DNA of 64,000 bases from CAWEWH01 sp963812775 (GCA_963812775.1 CAWEWH010000007.1:992001-1056000), one strand, 5' to 3'; positions 36,812-46,949 are shown, counted from the stretch's first letter. Translations and numbers: made by a program. The notes: generated by a model not told the origin, from the letters alone.

Positions 36812-38068
36812 ATGAGCGTGCCAACATCCGAATTCCTGCACACGCTGACCGAGCGTGGCTTCATCCATCAATGTTCGGACCTTGCCGGTCTTGATGCCAA
36901 GGCCCGTGCCAACGAGGTCGTCGCCTATATCGGCTTCGACTGCACGGCCCCTTCCCTGCACGTCGGCTCGCTGGTGCAGATCATGATGCTGCACTGGCTG
37001 CAAAAGACCGGGCAGAAGCCCATCACGCTCATGGGCGGTGGCACCACCCGCGTCGGCGATCCATCCGGCAAGGACGAGAGCCGGAAACTGCTCAGCTATG
37101 AGGAAATCGAAGCGAACAAGAATAGCATCAAGACCATCTTCGAACGCTTTATGACGTTCGGCAGCGGCAAGACCGACGCCATCATGGTCGACAACGCCGA
37201 CTGGCTGGCGCCGCTCAACTACATCGATTTCCTGCGCGATGTCGGCCGGCACTTCTCGGTGAACCGCATGCTCAGCTTCGACAGCGTCAAGCTGCGGCTC
37301 GAGCGGGAGCACGAACTGTCGTTCCTCGAGTTCAACTACATGGTGCTGCAGGCCTACGATTTCGTCGAGCTGTTCAGGCGCCTTGGCTGCATGCTGCAGA
37401 TGGGCGGCTCGGACCAATGGGGCAACATCGTCAACGGCATCGATCTCGGCCGTCGCATGGGCACGGCGCAACTCTATGCTCTCACTTCGCCCCTCATCAC
37501 GACTTCGTCCGGCGCCAAGATGGGCAAGACCGCCGCCGGCGCGGTGTGGCTCAAGCCCGATGTTCTGAGCCCTTACGAGTATTGGCAGTATTGGCGCAAC
37601 GTCGATGATGCCGACGTTGGGCGCTTCCTCAAGCTGTTCACGTTGCTACCGCTTGACGAGATCAAGCGGCTGGAAGCGCTCGACGGCAACGAAATCAATG
37701 AGGCCAAGAAGACGCTGGCGACAGAGGCAACCGCCCTTCTCCACGGGCGCGAGGCAGCCAAGCAGGCTGAGGAAACGGCGAGGCGCACCTTCGAAGAGCA
37801 CGCGCTGGCCGAAAACCTGCCGAGCGTCGACATCGCCGCCGAGGCGCTGGAAAAGGGCCTGGGTGTGCTCAGCGCCTTCGTCGAGGCGGGCCTCGTCAAC
37901 TCGACGAGCGAGGCGCGGCGTCAAATCAAGGGCGGCGGCCTGAAGGTGAACGATGTGGCCGTTGCCGATGAGCGCGCCGTCCTCACGTCCAAGGACCTGC
38001 TCCAGGGCGTCGTGAAGCTGTCCTTCGGCCGCAAGCGGCACGTTCTGCTCAAGCCGGCGAAACCCTGA
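36812..38068 (+). CDS. tyrS: Tyrosyl-tRNA synthetase
   Basis: 418 aa class I aminoacyl-tRNA synthetase charging tRNA-Tyr. The HIGH-equivalent SLHVGS and the KMSKS-equivalent GAKMGKT are present, as are tyrosine-pocket residues in YMVLQAYD and GGSDQWGN; the C-terminal S4-like RNA-binding domain (about 355-418) includes EARRQIKGGGLKVND. Start MSVPTSEF is chosen because it leads into the family N terminus; the open frame extends into the anmK promoter. Essential gene with no frame break. Confidence 0.97.
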   Translation: MSVPTSEFLHTLTERGFIHQCSDLAGLDAKARANEVVAYIGFDCTAPSLHVGSLVQIMMLHWLQKTGQKPITLMGGGTTRVGDPSGKDESRKLLSYEEIEANKNSIKTIFERFMTFGSGKTDAIMVDNADWLAPLNYIDFLRDVGRHFSVNRMLSFDSVKLRLEREHELSFLEFNYMVLQAYDFVELFRRLGCMLQMGGSDQWGNIVNGIDLGRRMGTAQLYALTSPLITTSSGAKMGKTAAGAVWLKPDVLSPYEYWQYWRNVDDADVGRFLKLFTLLPLDEIKRLEALDGNEINEAKKTLATEATALLHGREAAKQAEETARRTFEEHALAENLPSVDIAAEALEKGLGVLSAFVEAGLVNSTSEARRQIKGGGLKVNDVAVADERAVLTSKDLLQGVVKLSFGRKRHVLLKPAKP

Positions 38069-38096
38069 GGCTGGCGTTCTTCGGAAGCGCGGTCAG

Positions 38097-41000
38097 CTAG
38101 CGATCGAAGGTGCCGTTGCGGCCGCTGCGCCGCTCCGGTTGCGTCTGGGGCCAGTCGCGCGACGGTGGGCTCTGGGTGAAGATATCGAAAAACTTCCTCA
38201 CCACGCCGGGCGCGATGGCCGAGATGGGATTGATCGTCAAGGTCGGGGCGCTGGCCGATCCGCCGATGCGGAAGCTCACCGCAAAAATGCCCTCGTCACG
38301 CTGTCCCGTCAGCAGTGGACCGACAAGCGGCAGCTTGCCCCAGACATTGTTCAAGGCGTAGGCCGGCACGAAGGTGCCGGCGAGGTCGGCACGATCGCGC
38401 GCGAAGTCCACATAGCCGTCGAGCTTGATACCGATCTGGTTGCCCCAGATGATTCCGTCGCGCACCTCGAAGCGGCCGGCGCTACGCACGAAGGAGGCCC
38501 GCAAGGTGGTGAACGGCACGTTCTCGCTGTCGACACGCGCGGCGACTGCTCTCTCGTCGAAGCCGGGGGTCCCCGCGGGGGGCTGCTGCGTGAGCAGCCG
38601 TTGCAGTGCGGGCTCGTTGCGGAGGGCGAAATTTTGTACCTCCAGCATGCCGAGCTGCACCGGCTCGTTCGGCGTTATGCTGAGCACGAGCTCGCCGCCG
38701 CTCATGCGTCGATAGACGTCCGCAAAGCGCAGGAAGGCGCCGCCGTCGTCGCTCTGCACGATAACCTGGCTCGCCTGACCGACGCGATGCGCGATCTGGG
38801 CCGCCACCTGCGCGCGTCCGAAGCGACCGGCAACGTTCACGGCTCGGAGCTCCGAGCCGCGCCGAGACATTTTGACAGTCGCGTTGGTCATCGCCTCGTC
38901 ATTGTAGCCCGCGAGGATGTTGGCGCTGAGATCGAGATCGAAATCCTTGCTGTCGTTCGCTTCTTTTGTCTTCACATCCGCGCCGGTGCTGAAGGCCCGC
39001 AGGAACGGGCGGGCGTCGACGACATTGCCCTTGACGTTGACGCGATAGGCGCCCTCGGCGCGGTCAAGCTCGACGCGCATGTCGTCGCCCGGTGACAGCT
39101 TGAACGAGGAAAGCCGTGCCGCCTCGAGTTCTCCGCTCGCTGACAGCTCCACATTCCCCTTCACCAGCACGCCGCTGCCATCGAGCACGAAGTCCTCGAG
39201 TTGCGAGCCTCCCTCCCGACGGCTGTTGAGGAAAAAGGCCGCGCGTCCCGGTTTCCCGGCCGGCTTGCTCCAGCCCGGCAGCAAATCTTCGACCTTCGCT
39301 CTCGCGAGATCCACTTCGACGCGTGGACCACGGTTTTCCACTTTGACCAGCGGCGTGATCACCTTGACGGACACGGGGCCAGTAAGCTGCCTGCCGAACG
39401 ACAGGTTGCGGCTGGCGCGAGCTGCTTCGTCGAGCACCGTCGTGATGATCGCCTCGCCGGAGCCGGTGGGAACCGGTTGCCTCAGCTCGATCGCCGTGGT
39501 CAGTCCCGCGACCTTGCCGTCGCCCTTGAGCGACAGCATCGTGCCGTCGAGCGATAGCGCAAGGTTGGCATTTTCGAGTTCGATCCTTGCCGACGAGGCC
39601 GTCAACGCCGAGGCCGCTGAGGCCGCCTTTGGCGCCGACTTGAATGTCGGCCATCTTGATGCCGGCATAGAGCGGCAAGGTCACCGAGACGCGCAGATCC
39701 GCATTGCCCTTGACCGCGGCCGGGTCGATATCGACCGGCGCCAGGGCACGCAGGCTTTCGCTGCCGAGCAGGCCCACGAAAGCGTCGGCACCGCCCGCCA
39801 GCCTGAAATTCACGATCCCGGGCGGCCGCTTCTGAGCCGTATCGGCGACGGCAAGCGATCCGTTGCTCAGCCCCAGTGAGCGCCCGGCGGCCAGCGGCAC
39901 GACGGCTTGCGGCACCAGCACCTTTGCGGTGCGGCCGGTGGTTGAGCCGGTGACGATGGCCTTTCTGAGCGGCGGCAACCCGTCGGCAAAGTTGAGCTCG
40001 ACGTTGGATAGGGCGAATTCTGTTTTGCCGACGCCGTCGGACAAGGGCTGGCCGGCCTGCGACCTTTCCAGGTCATCGGCCCCGACGTTCATGTTCACCG
40101 TGAAATTTTCGACAATCCCTTCCCTCAGATGGGCGATGAGGTAGTCGCGCACGTTGCGGCCCGCGAAGCTCGGCCAGAAGCGCAGCACCGGCCGGGCCGC
40201 CGAACGTGCCCCCGCGACGGCGATACGCATTCCTCCCTGATCTGCATCAGTGCCCAAGGAGGCGGTGAGCCCAAGACCATAGTCCGAACCGGAGATCTCG
40301 AAGCGCTCGACCAGCGCGCCGCCGCCATCGACGCCGACCATCTGGAACTCGATGCGTTCAACCGCGATCGGTTTCTCGGTGGGAGTGAGTGGCGACATGA
40401 CGGCGTTCCCGCCGGTCAAAGCGAGGCGCCATGCGCCGCCCGGACCACTGGCGTCGAGCCGGCCGTTCACGGCTATGTGCGTGCCACCGGCGCGCACCGA
40501 CGCTTCCTTCACCACGATGGCGCCGAAGGCGGGGTCCCACGCGGTAAGCAGCTTCACCCCATCCACATCGATGGGGTTCATATCCGGATCCGTCGAGTGG
40601 ATCACCGCCGAGCCGCCGTTGATCTCCGCATCGAGCGACGCCAGCTCTCCGCCTGGCGCGCTGGCAATGCGCACGACGCCGGACAGCGGCATGTCGGTCG
40701 TTGCAAGCGACTTCGACTTGCCGGCAAGCACCAGCAGGTCCGACACCGGCACGTTGTTGAATTTCAGCGCCGCGATGCGGCCGCCGCCGCCGCGCCTGGC
40801 GACGGTGCCCTCCACCGCCCACCGGCCCTTGCTGCCGGTGAGCTCGAAGCTGACGTGGCGCACGTTGTCACGCGGTCGCTGGAAACCGAGCTTCACGTCG
40901 CTGAAGGCAAAGCGTGGCGCGCCGGCATCGTCGACCAATGTGAGGCGGGCATTCTCTATCGTTGCCTCATCGAGTGTCCCAACGAGGCCGTCCGTCGCCG

Positions 41001-41619
41001 TGAGCAGTTCGAGCAGCGAGGCAGCCGCGACACCAAGCGCCGCCGGTCCACCTCTTGCGCGCTCGGCCTCGCCGGCATCGGCTTTCAACTTGACGCTTCC
41101 CGGTGAGGCCTTGACGGGCTCGCTCGTCGCCCCTGCCGTGAGCGCCAGCGAGCCGTCCTTGGCCACGGCCACCTTGAGATCAAGGCCCGAGAATGCAATG
41201 GAGCGCGCCCTCACGCTGCCGACCAGCAGCTTGCCGACATCGAGCGCCACGACGACGCGAGGCGCTTGCAGTACGCTCAACCCTTCAGGATTCTTGATCT
41301 CGACGCCGGACATGCGTAACGCCGGCCGCCACCCGGCGTTCTCGATGGCAACTTCGGCGATTCCCACACCCCAGGAGCGGCCGAGCAGCCCGCCAAGCTC
41401 CCGCTTCACCTGTTCGGAATCGATGACCACGGGTCCCATGGCGAGGCGGAGCGCGACGGCCCCGATGGCGAGCCCGGAAAGCCCGACAATTCCGGCTAGC
41501 GCCCCAGCCGCCACCTGCCAGGCACGCAGCGGCCGCCGCGGGCGCGCGGTGGCTGGTCCGCCCAACCCACCTCTGCGCCGCAACCTCACCCGTTGCCGTG
41601 GCGATCCCATGCTTGCCAT
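38097..41619 (-). CDS. Large AsmA-like (DUF3971/YhdP-type) envelope protein, frame broken once
   Basis: About 1,173 aa after correction. A basic cytoplasmic N terminus (RRPLRAW) and one transmembrane helix (about 35-58) lead into a long periplasmic beta-rich region with repeated AsmA-like modules and an AsmA-like C-terminal segment. Such proteins bridge the inner and outer membranes and are linked to phospholipid transport. The frame shifts near 39597: minus strand GGCCTCG probably should be GGCTCG, joining VDG to SSARIELENANL. The two frames together cover the family without gap. It is convergent with tyrS and divergent from bcp. Confidence 0.85.
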
Positions 41620-41759
41620 AAGCTTCAGTCTCGCGCCCTGTCGCAGCAGGGGAAAGCTGGTTTTTCGTTTTCGGCGAATTTGCCCACGCGACCCCCGCCC
41701 TCGCTTTAATGGGTCGCCACTGAAACAACAGCGCTGACAATCGGTCGAAAGGAAGGCAA

Positions 41760-42224
41760 ATGGTTCTCAAACCTGGCGAAATGGCACCCGCCTTCGACCT
41801 TGTGGCCGACGGTAGCGGTCGTCTGCGGCTCGCCGATCTGAGGGGCCGCAAGGTCGTTGTCTACTTCTATCCCAAGGACGATACTAGTGGGTGCACCAAA
41901 GAAGCCATAGATTTCAATGTCTTGAGGAAGGATTTCGAAGCCGCCGACACGGCCGTTATCGGCGTCTCGGCCGACAGCGTCAAAAGTCACGACCGATTCA
42001 AGGAAAAGCACGGGCTCGAGCTTCGCCTTGCGTCCGATCCCGAGAAAACCACGCTTGGCGCCTATGGCGTCTGGGTCGAGAAGAGCATGTACGGCCGCAA
42101 GTACATGGGCATTGAGCGCACCACGGTCCTCATTGACCGGACGGGCAAGATCGCGGCCGTTTGGGCCAAGGTGAAGGTGCCGGGTCATGCGCACGCGGTT
42201 CTCGAGGCAGCCAAAGCACTGTAG
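41760..42224 (+). CDS. bcp: Thioredoxin-dependent peroxiredoxin of Bcp type
   Basis: 154 aa. Reduces hydroperoxides with peroxidatic Cys45 in PKDDTSGCT. The usual resolving Cys five residues later in E. coli Bcp is Ile50 here (CTKEAID), so it is a 1-Cys variant that must be resolved by an external thiol. Start MVLKPGEMAPAF fits the family. It is divergent from the AsmA-like gene and ends 25 bp before a short hairpin (AACCCT/AGGGTT at 42263-42279), which has only a weak T-run. Confidence 0.93.
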   Translation: MVLKPGEMAPAFDLVADGSGRLRLADLRGRKVVVYFYPKDDTSGCTKEAIDFNVLRKDFEAADTAVIGVSADSVKSHDRFKEKHGLELRLASDPEKTTLGAYGVWVEKSMYGRKYMGIERTTVLIDRTGKIAAVWAKVKVPGHAHAVLEAAKAL

Positions 42225-42249
42225 CCGCCGGCACCCTAGCGGGGACACG

Positions 42250-42382
42250 TTTGCAATTGCTTAACCCTAATGAAGGGTTTCACCCTCGACGGGTGGGGCC
42301 TGGAACGAGCAGGATTTTTCGCCGCGTAAGGCCATCCACGCGACCTCATTCTGCGCCGGCATTTGCAATTGCTTAACCCTAA
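42250..42382 (+). repeat. 21-bp direct repeat pair before the M23 peptidase gene
   Basis: Identical 21-bp copies at 42250-42270 and 42362-42382, 112 bp apart, each with the core GCAATTGCTTAACCCTAA. The first overlaps the hairpin AACCCT-AATGA-AGGGTT after bcp; the second lies 40 bp before the M23 start codon. The core has a palindromic GCAATTGC and a TTAACC half-site. The pair could be protein-binding sites for M23 gene control or a duplication. No match to a known element. Confidence 0.75.
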
Positions 42383-42422
42383 CGGATTGTAATCGGCTGA
42401 GGTTTAGGCACGGATTCCATCG

Positions 42423-43676
42423 ATGGTCCAGTTGGCTGGCGTATCCCCGGCAAAGCGGCGCTCGGGACCGGCGTCCCATTTCTCCCTTTCGCGGTACGTT
42501 GCGTTGGCGGCCGCCTGCATCGTGGCCCTTGTGGCCGCTTGGGCCGGCGCAGTGACCTTGCTGCTGCTGTTCAGGGACGACTTCGTCTCGACCCTCGTGG
42601 CACGGCAGACCGAGATGCAATACGCCTACGAGGATCGACTCGGCGCCCTGCGCGCCCGTGTCGACCGTCTCACCAGCCGACAGTTGCTCGAGCAGGACGG
42701 CGTGGAAGTCCGCATGGCCGAGCTGCTCTCGCGTCAGGTGGAGCTGGAGACCCGGCACTCGATCATCGCCACCATCGCCGAGCAAGCGCGTCTGCCGGCC
42801 GCGCTGGCGAGAGGCCGCAAGCCTGACGCGAGTGCCGGCGGCGCCGTCGGCGGACCTGAAATCCCCTCCCCGATCCAGCAGAGATCACACAAGCCGTCAC
42901 TTCTCGTTGATGCGCCGGACGCGGTCGTTCCCGTCGAGAAGTCGGCGCCGCGCGCCGACGCGCCGACGCGGAAGGAACGCAACATCGAGGACAAGCTCAG
43001 CAGCGCCGATCGCACGATGCGCGGCCTGGAGGTCTCCCAGCTCGCTGCCGTGGGCGAGCTTGCCGAGACCGCCAAGAGCGATGCCGTCCGCCTCCAATCC
43101 ATCGCTTCCGACGTGGGCCTAGGACCCGTGAAGGCCGCCGCTGGCGGACCGTTCGTACCAATCAAGCTGGACCCGAAGGCTGGCCCCTTCGAGCAGAAGG
43201 TTGACGCCCTCCAGGCGGCCGTCGTCAGCCTGTTGCGGGCCCGCGGCTTGGTGGACAAATTGCCCCTGGGGCGGCCGATGCGCGGCGAGATGGAGATCAC
43301 CAGCAGCTTCGGGGTGCGCCCGGATCCTTTCACCCGTCGCCCGGCAATGCATACCGGCCTCGACATGCGGGCCGACGCGGGTGCGCCCGTGCGCGCAGCC
43401 GGTCCTGGCCTGGTGACGACGGCCGAATACAGCGGCGGCTACGGCAATATGGTCGAGATCGATCACGGCAATGGCGTCGTCACGCGCTACGGCCACCTGC
43501 TGTCTATCGCCGTCGAGGAGGGCCAGAAGGTTCAGGCCGGCTTCGTGGTGGGCCGTGTTGGAGCGACTGGCCGTGCCACCGGCCCGCACCTCCACTATGA
43601 GACCCGCCTTGAGGGCGATCCGGTGGACCCGCAGCGTTTTCTCAAGGCCGGCGCCAGGCTCAGCCTTCTGGATTGA
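42423..43676 (+). CDS. M23 family metallopeptidase (LytM/EnvC-like)
   Basis: 417 aa. N-terminal transmembrane anchor (about 27-50), a coiled-coil-rich region with low-complexity linker (about 60-240), and a C-terminal LytM domain (about 295-400). Zinc ligands are intact: His310 and Asp314 in HTGLD, and His391 in GPHLHYE, with His389 as the catalytic partner. It should cleave peptidoglycan cross-bridges or activate amidases at division, like EnvC. It may act with AmiC (49607-50902). Start MVQLAGVSPAKRR fits a cytoplasmic N terminus. Preceded by the second 21-bp repeat. Confidence 0.92.
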   Translation: MVQLAGVSPAKRRSGPASHFSLSRYVALAAACIVALVAAWAGAVTLLLLFRDDFVSTLVARQTEMQYAYEDRLGALRARVDRLTSRQLLEQDGVEVRMAELLSRQVELETRHSIIATIAEQARLPAALARGRKPDASAGGAVGGPEIPSPIQQRSHKPSLLVDAPDAVVPVEKSAPRADAPTRKERNIEDKLSSADRTMRGLEVSQLAAVGELAETAKSDAVRLQSIASDVGLGPVKAAAGGPFVPIKLDPKAGPFEQKVDALQAAVVSLLRARGLVDKLPLGRPMRGEMEITSSFGVRPDPFTRRPAMHTGLDMRADAGAPVRAAGPGLVTTAEYSGGYGNMVEIDHGNGVVTRYGHLLSIAVEEGQKVQAGFVVGRVGATGRATGPHLHYETRLEGDPVDPQRFLKAGARLSLLD

Positions 43677-43689
43677 CGCCCCTCTATTG

Positions 43690-44115
43690 TTAGGCCGCCG
43701 CGGCAACAGCGCCCGGTTCGCTCCCCGTCGCGAATGCGAATCCCTCGTCGGCCCAGCCAGTCATCCCGCCGATCATCACCTTCACCGGTAGCCCGAGCCG
43801 CGCTAGCCGCAGCGCCGCACGATCGGTGCCATTGCAGTGCGGGCCGGCGCAATAGACGACGAACAGCGTGGCGGCGGGCCATTCGGCCATGCGCGTCGCG
43901 GTCATTTTGCCGTGCGGCAGGTTGATCGCGCCGGGCACATGGCGCTGGGCATAGAGTTGCGGGCCGCGTACGTCGATGAGCACGAAGCCCTGAGCTCCGC
44001 GGCGCATGGCATCGTGCACGTCCCAGCAATCGGTCTCGAAGGCGAGCCGTCGCGCATAGTGCTCAGCCACCAGGTCGGGCGCGGCGGCCGAGATTTCGGT
44101 CACGGCATTTGGCAT
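43690..44115 (-). CDS. Rhodanese-like sulfurtransferase
   Basis: 141 aa single rhodanese domain with catalytic Cys89 in VVYCAGPHCNGTD and the usual FVLIDVRG and HVPGAINLPHG motifs. It transfers sulfane sulfur to cyanide or another acceptor. It is divergent from the FtrA-type regulator, 86 bp apart; pairing of a rhodanese with an FtrA/GlxA-type AraC regulator is a recurring arrangement, so the regulator likely controls it. Its stop is 13 bp from the convergent M23 gene. Start MPNAVTEIS is chosen over upstream in-frame sequence that is Arg-rich. Confidence 0.9.
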   Translation of the reverse strand: MPNAVTEISAAAPDLVAEHYARRLAFETDCWDVHDAMRRGAQGFVLIDVRGPQLYAQRHVPGAINLPHGKMTATRMAEWPAATLFVVYCAGPHCNGTDRAALRLARLGLPVKVMIGGMTGWADEGFAFATGSEPGAVAAAA

Positions 44116-44201
44116 GAGGCGGCTCTCCTCGGTTGAAACCGGACGATGCCACCTGCCCCTACCCCTTGCGAGCGGCACGAACGACGACTAACGTCAAGAT
44201 C

Positions 44202-45191
44202 ATGCCAAAGCCTCGCGGACCTGCCGACCGAAAACCCAACCGCCGCGTCGTCGTTGTTGCCTATGACGGGCTTGCGACCTTCGAGTTCGGCATCGCGGTG
44301 GAGGTGTTCGGCCTCGCCCGGCCCGAGATGGGACCGGATTGGTACACGTTCGCGGTGGCGGCGGCCGAGCCGGGCGCGCTGCGCGCGACCGGCGGTATCC
44401 GCATCCTCGTCGACGGCGGCCTTGAGCTTCTCGAGGACGCCAGCACGATCGTCTTTCCCGGCTGGCGCACACAGGACCCCGTGCCCCCTGCCCTCGTCGC
44501 GGCGGTGCGCAAGGTCGCGGCGCGCGGCGCGCGGCTGATGTCGATCTGCTCCGGCGCCTTCATCTTGGCGGCGGCGGGCCTGCTCGCCGGCAAGCGCGCC
44601 ACGACGCATTGGCGCTATGCCGAAATGCTGGGGGCGCAATATCCCGACATCCGCATCGCCCCGGACGTGCTCTATGTCGACGAGGGCCGGGTGCTCACCT
44701 CGGCGGGCAGCGCCGCCGGCATCGATCTCTGCCTGCACGTCGTGCGTCAGGATTTTGGGCCGGAAGCCGCCAACCACGTAGCGCGCCGCCTCGTGGTGCC
44801 AGCGCACCGCGACGGCGGCCAGGCGCAGTTCGTCGAGCGGCCGGTGCCGCCGGTGCGCGAGGGAGCCCGGCTCGGGCCGCTTCTCGACCGCATGCGCGGC
44901 CGGCTTGGCGAGCCGCAGGCCATCGCGACCCTGGCGACCGAGGCCGGCATGAGCGTGCGCACCTTCCTGCGCCGCTTCAAGGCGGCGACCGGCACAACGC
45001 CAGGCGAATGGCTCGTCGGCGAGCGGCTCACCCGGGCCCGCGAGTTGCTCGAGAGCTCCGCCTCCTCCCTCGACGACATCGCGTTTGCGTGTGGTTTTGG
45101 CTCGCTCGCCACCATGCGGCACCACTTTCGCGAACGGCTCGGCACCAGCCCCGGCGCCTACCGGCGGCAGTTTGGGGCGTCCGCGGCGTGA
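44202..45191 (+). CDS. FtrA/GlxA-type AraC family transcriptional regulator
   Basis: 329 aa. N-terminal DJ-1/PfpI-like domain (about 12-190), with Cys in MSICSGAF and GRVLTSAGSAAGIDLCLHVVR, followed by a C-terminal AraC double helix-turn-helix (about 235-325: IATLATEAGMSVRTFLRRFK and LDDIAFACGFGSLATMRHHFRE). The organisation is that of FtrA. It probably regulates the divergent rhodanese gene. The DJ-1-like domain presumably senses a small ligand. Start MPKPRGPADRK is preferred. It ends 15 bp before the parS site. Confidence 0.9.
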   Translation: MPKPRGPADRKPNRRVVVVAYDGLATFEFGIAVEVFGLARPEMGPDWYTFAVAAAEPGALRATGGIRILVDGGLELLEDASTIVFPGWRTQDPVPPALVAAVRKVAARGARLMSICSGAFILAAAGLLAGKRATTHWRYAEMLGAQYPDIRIAPDVLYVDEGRVLTSAGSAAGIDLCLHVVRQDFGPEAANHVARRLVVPAHRDGGQAQFVERPVPPVREGARLGPLLDRMRGRLGEPQAIATLATEAGMSVRTFLRRFKAATGTTPGEWLVGERLTRARELLESSASSLDDIAFACGFGSLATMRHHFRERLGTSPGAYRRQFGASAA

Positions 45192-45206
45192 TCGATGTTC
45201 TCTTTA

Positions 45207-45222
45207 TGTTCCACGTGAAACA
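45207..45222. other. parS centromere site (ParB binding)
   Basis: The sequence TGTTCCACGTGAAACA is a full match to the chromosomal parS consensus TGTTNCACGTGAAACA, a near-perfect palindrome with the invariant CACGTG core. It lies between the FtrA-like gene and the convergent unknown gene. ParB bound to parS drives chromosome segregation with ParA. No parA or parB is in the window. I found no second copy here. A 16-bp match by chance in 64 kb is very unlikely. Confidence 0.85.
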
Positions 45223-45254
45223 TCCCCGGCGCTCGGAGCGGGCGAGGTTCCGGG

Positions 45255-45810
45255 TCACCGTTGGGGGCGCCGCCTCGATCGTGCAGACCACATCGCGAGC
45301 CACCACGAACTTGGCGACGGCAGGCTCGCCGGTGGTCAAGCGGTTGTAACGGTACTCCGTGTGGCCGGGCTTCAGGTTGTAGCCGACGGCGGCGGTGCAC
45401 GACTGGCCCGACACGGTAACGAGAATCGCCCGCTCGTAGGATTCGTGGGTGGTGATGTTGATCAGCCGGTTGGGGCCGGCCACCCGCCAAGTCTCGTTCT
45501 TCTGCTGTCCCCCGAGCTTCAACGTCAGCGGCGACACACGTTGCGTCTTGCCGCTGGTGCGGCCTTCATTGTGCTGCAGCGCGCCGCCCGCGCCCAACCT
45601 CACCTCGAGCCGCGCCGTTGTGCGGGTGACGTTCGGGTACGGCAGGATGCGGTCGATGATCTCGACATAGGTGATGCGGATGATGACGTCGTCGGCCGCG
45701 GCGGGACTTGGCAAGCCCACGAGACCAACAGACGCGACGAAGCACAATCGGACAGCGGCGGGGCGCGCGTCACGGCGCCGGCGCTCCATCCGTGAACGGC
45801 CCGCGCGCAC
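45255..45810 (-). CDS. Exported protein of unknown function downstream of prfB
   Basis: N-terminal Arg-rich region and signal peptide (about 18-40, VRLCFVASVGLVGLPSPAAA), then a beta-rich domain (ITYVEIIDRILPYPNVTR, WRVAGPNRLINITTHES) with Cys residues near 135 and 170. No family recognised. The uncorrected frame continues to 45028 through the parS site and antisense to the AraC gene into Arg-rich sequence. If one C is removed from the CCCCC run at 45263-45267 the protein ends EAAPQR at 45255 (184 aa), which I prefer given the indel pattern in this window. It begins 5 bp after the prfB stop on the same strand, so it is in one operon with prfB. Confidence 0.5.
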
Positions 45811-45815
45811 CTCCG

Positions 45816-46949
45816 CTACTCCACGTCCTCGACCTTGTCGGGGCCTCCGCCATAGACGCGCTGCGCCAGCGCCGCCTCCATGAATGGGTCGAGCTCGCCG
45901 TCGAGCACGTCCTGCGGGCTCGTCGAGGTGACGCCGGTGCGCAGGTCCTTCACCAGCTGATAGGGCTGCAGCACGTAGGAGCGGATCTGGTGGCCCCAGC
46001 CGATGTCGGTCTTCGAGGCGGCCGCTGCCGTCGCCTTCTCCTCGCGCTTCTTCAATTCAGCCTCGTAGAGACGGGCGCGCAGCATCGACCAGGCGGTGGC
46101 GCGGTTCTTGTGCTGCGAGCGCTCGCCCTGGCAGGCGACCACGATGCCTGTGGGCAGATGCGTGATGCGCACCGCTGAATCCGTCGTGTTGACGTGCTGG
46201 CCGCCGGCACCTGACGAACGATAGGTGTCGATGCGGCAGTCGGATCTCCTTCACATCGATATTGATGCGGTCGTCGACGACCGGATAAACCCATACCGAC
46301 GCAAAGCTCGTGTGGCGGCGCGCGTTCGAGTTCGAACGGCGAGATGCGGACCAGCCGGTGCACGCCGGATTCGGTCTTGAGCCAGCCGTAGGCATTGTGC
46401 CCCTTGATCACCAAGGTTGCCCCCTTGATGCCGGCCTCCTCGCCGTCGGCCACGTCCATCACCTCGACCTTGAACTTGTTGCGCTCGCCCCAGCGCGAAT
46501 ACATCCGCATCAGCATCTGAGTCCAATCCTGGCTCTCCGTCCCGCCGGCGCCGGAATGCACCTCCACATAGCTGTCGTTTTGGTCGGCTTCGCCCGAGAG
46601 CAGCGTCTCCACCTGGCGCTTGGCCGACTCCTGCTCCAGCGCCCGGATGACCGCCTCGCCCTCCGCCACGGAGGCTTGATCGTTCTCGCTCTCGCCGAGG
46701 CCGATCAAGGTCACAGCGTCGTCGAGCTCGCGTTCAAGCCTCTCGACCGCCGTAAGCTGGCTCTCCAACGCGGTCCGCTCACGCATGATCTTCTGCGCGG
46801 CGCCGCTGTCGTTCCAGAGGTTCGGGTCCTCGGCCTGCCGGTTCAGCTCGGCAAGCCGCTTCTTCGCCTTGTCGAAGTCAAAGATGCCTCCTCAGCAGCA
46901 CGATCGACTGCTTGACGGCATCGGCCATCGTTTGGATTTCAGCGCGCAT
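45816..46949 (-). CDS. prfB: Peptide chain release factor 2, programmed frameshift plus two probable indels
   Basis: Terminates at UGA and UAA. The first 23 codons end at an in-frame TGA (46880-46878) and a programmed +1 shift joins RRHL to DFDKAKKRLAEL. Two further breaks look like sequencing errors: an extra A at 46331-46332 (restores SPFDSNARRHTSF) and an extra C at 46242-46243 (restores EIDCRIDTYRSSGAGGQHVN). Corrected length is 376 aa, normal for RF2. The peptidyl-tRNA hydrolysis motif GGQ is in SGAGGQHVNTTDSAVR. The specificity motif expected as SPF is present (HRLVRISPF). The start at 46949 (MRAEIQTMAD) is the family N terminus. Confidence 0.9.
46877..46892 (-). other. prfB programmed +1 frameshift signal
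   Basis: Minus strand reads AGGAGG (46892-46887), CAT, CTT, TGA, C. This is the classic recoding element: an internal Shine-Dalgarno three nucleotides before CTT, then slippery CTT-TGA-C. Low RF2 slows reading of TGA and favours slippage of the Leu-tRNA to TTT, so RF2 controls its own level. Spacing equals that of E. coli (AGGGGG-TAT-CTT-TGA-C). Confidence 0.95.
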
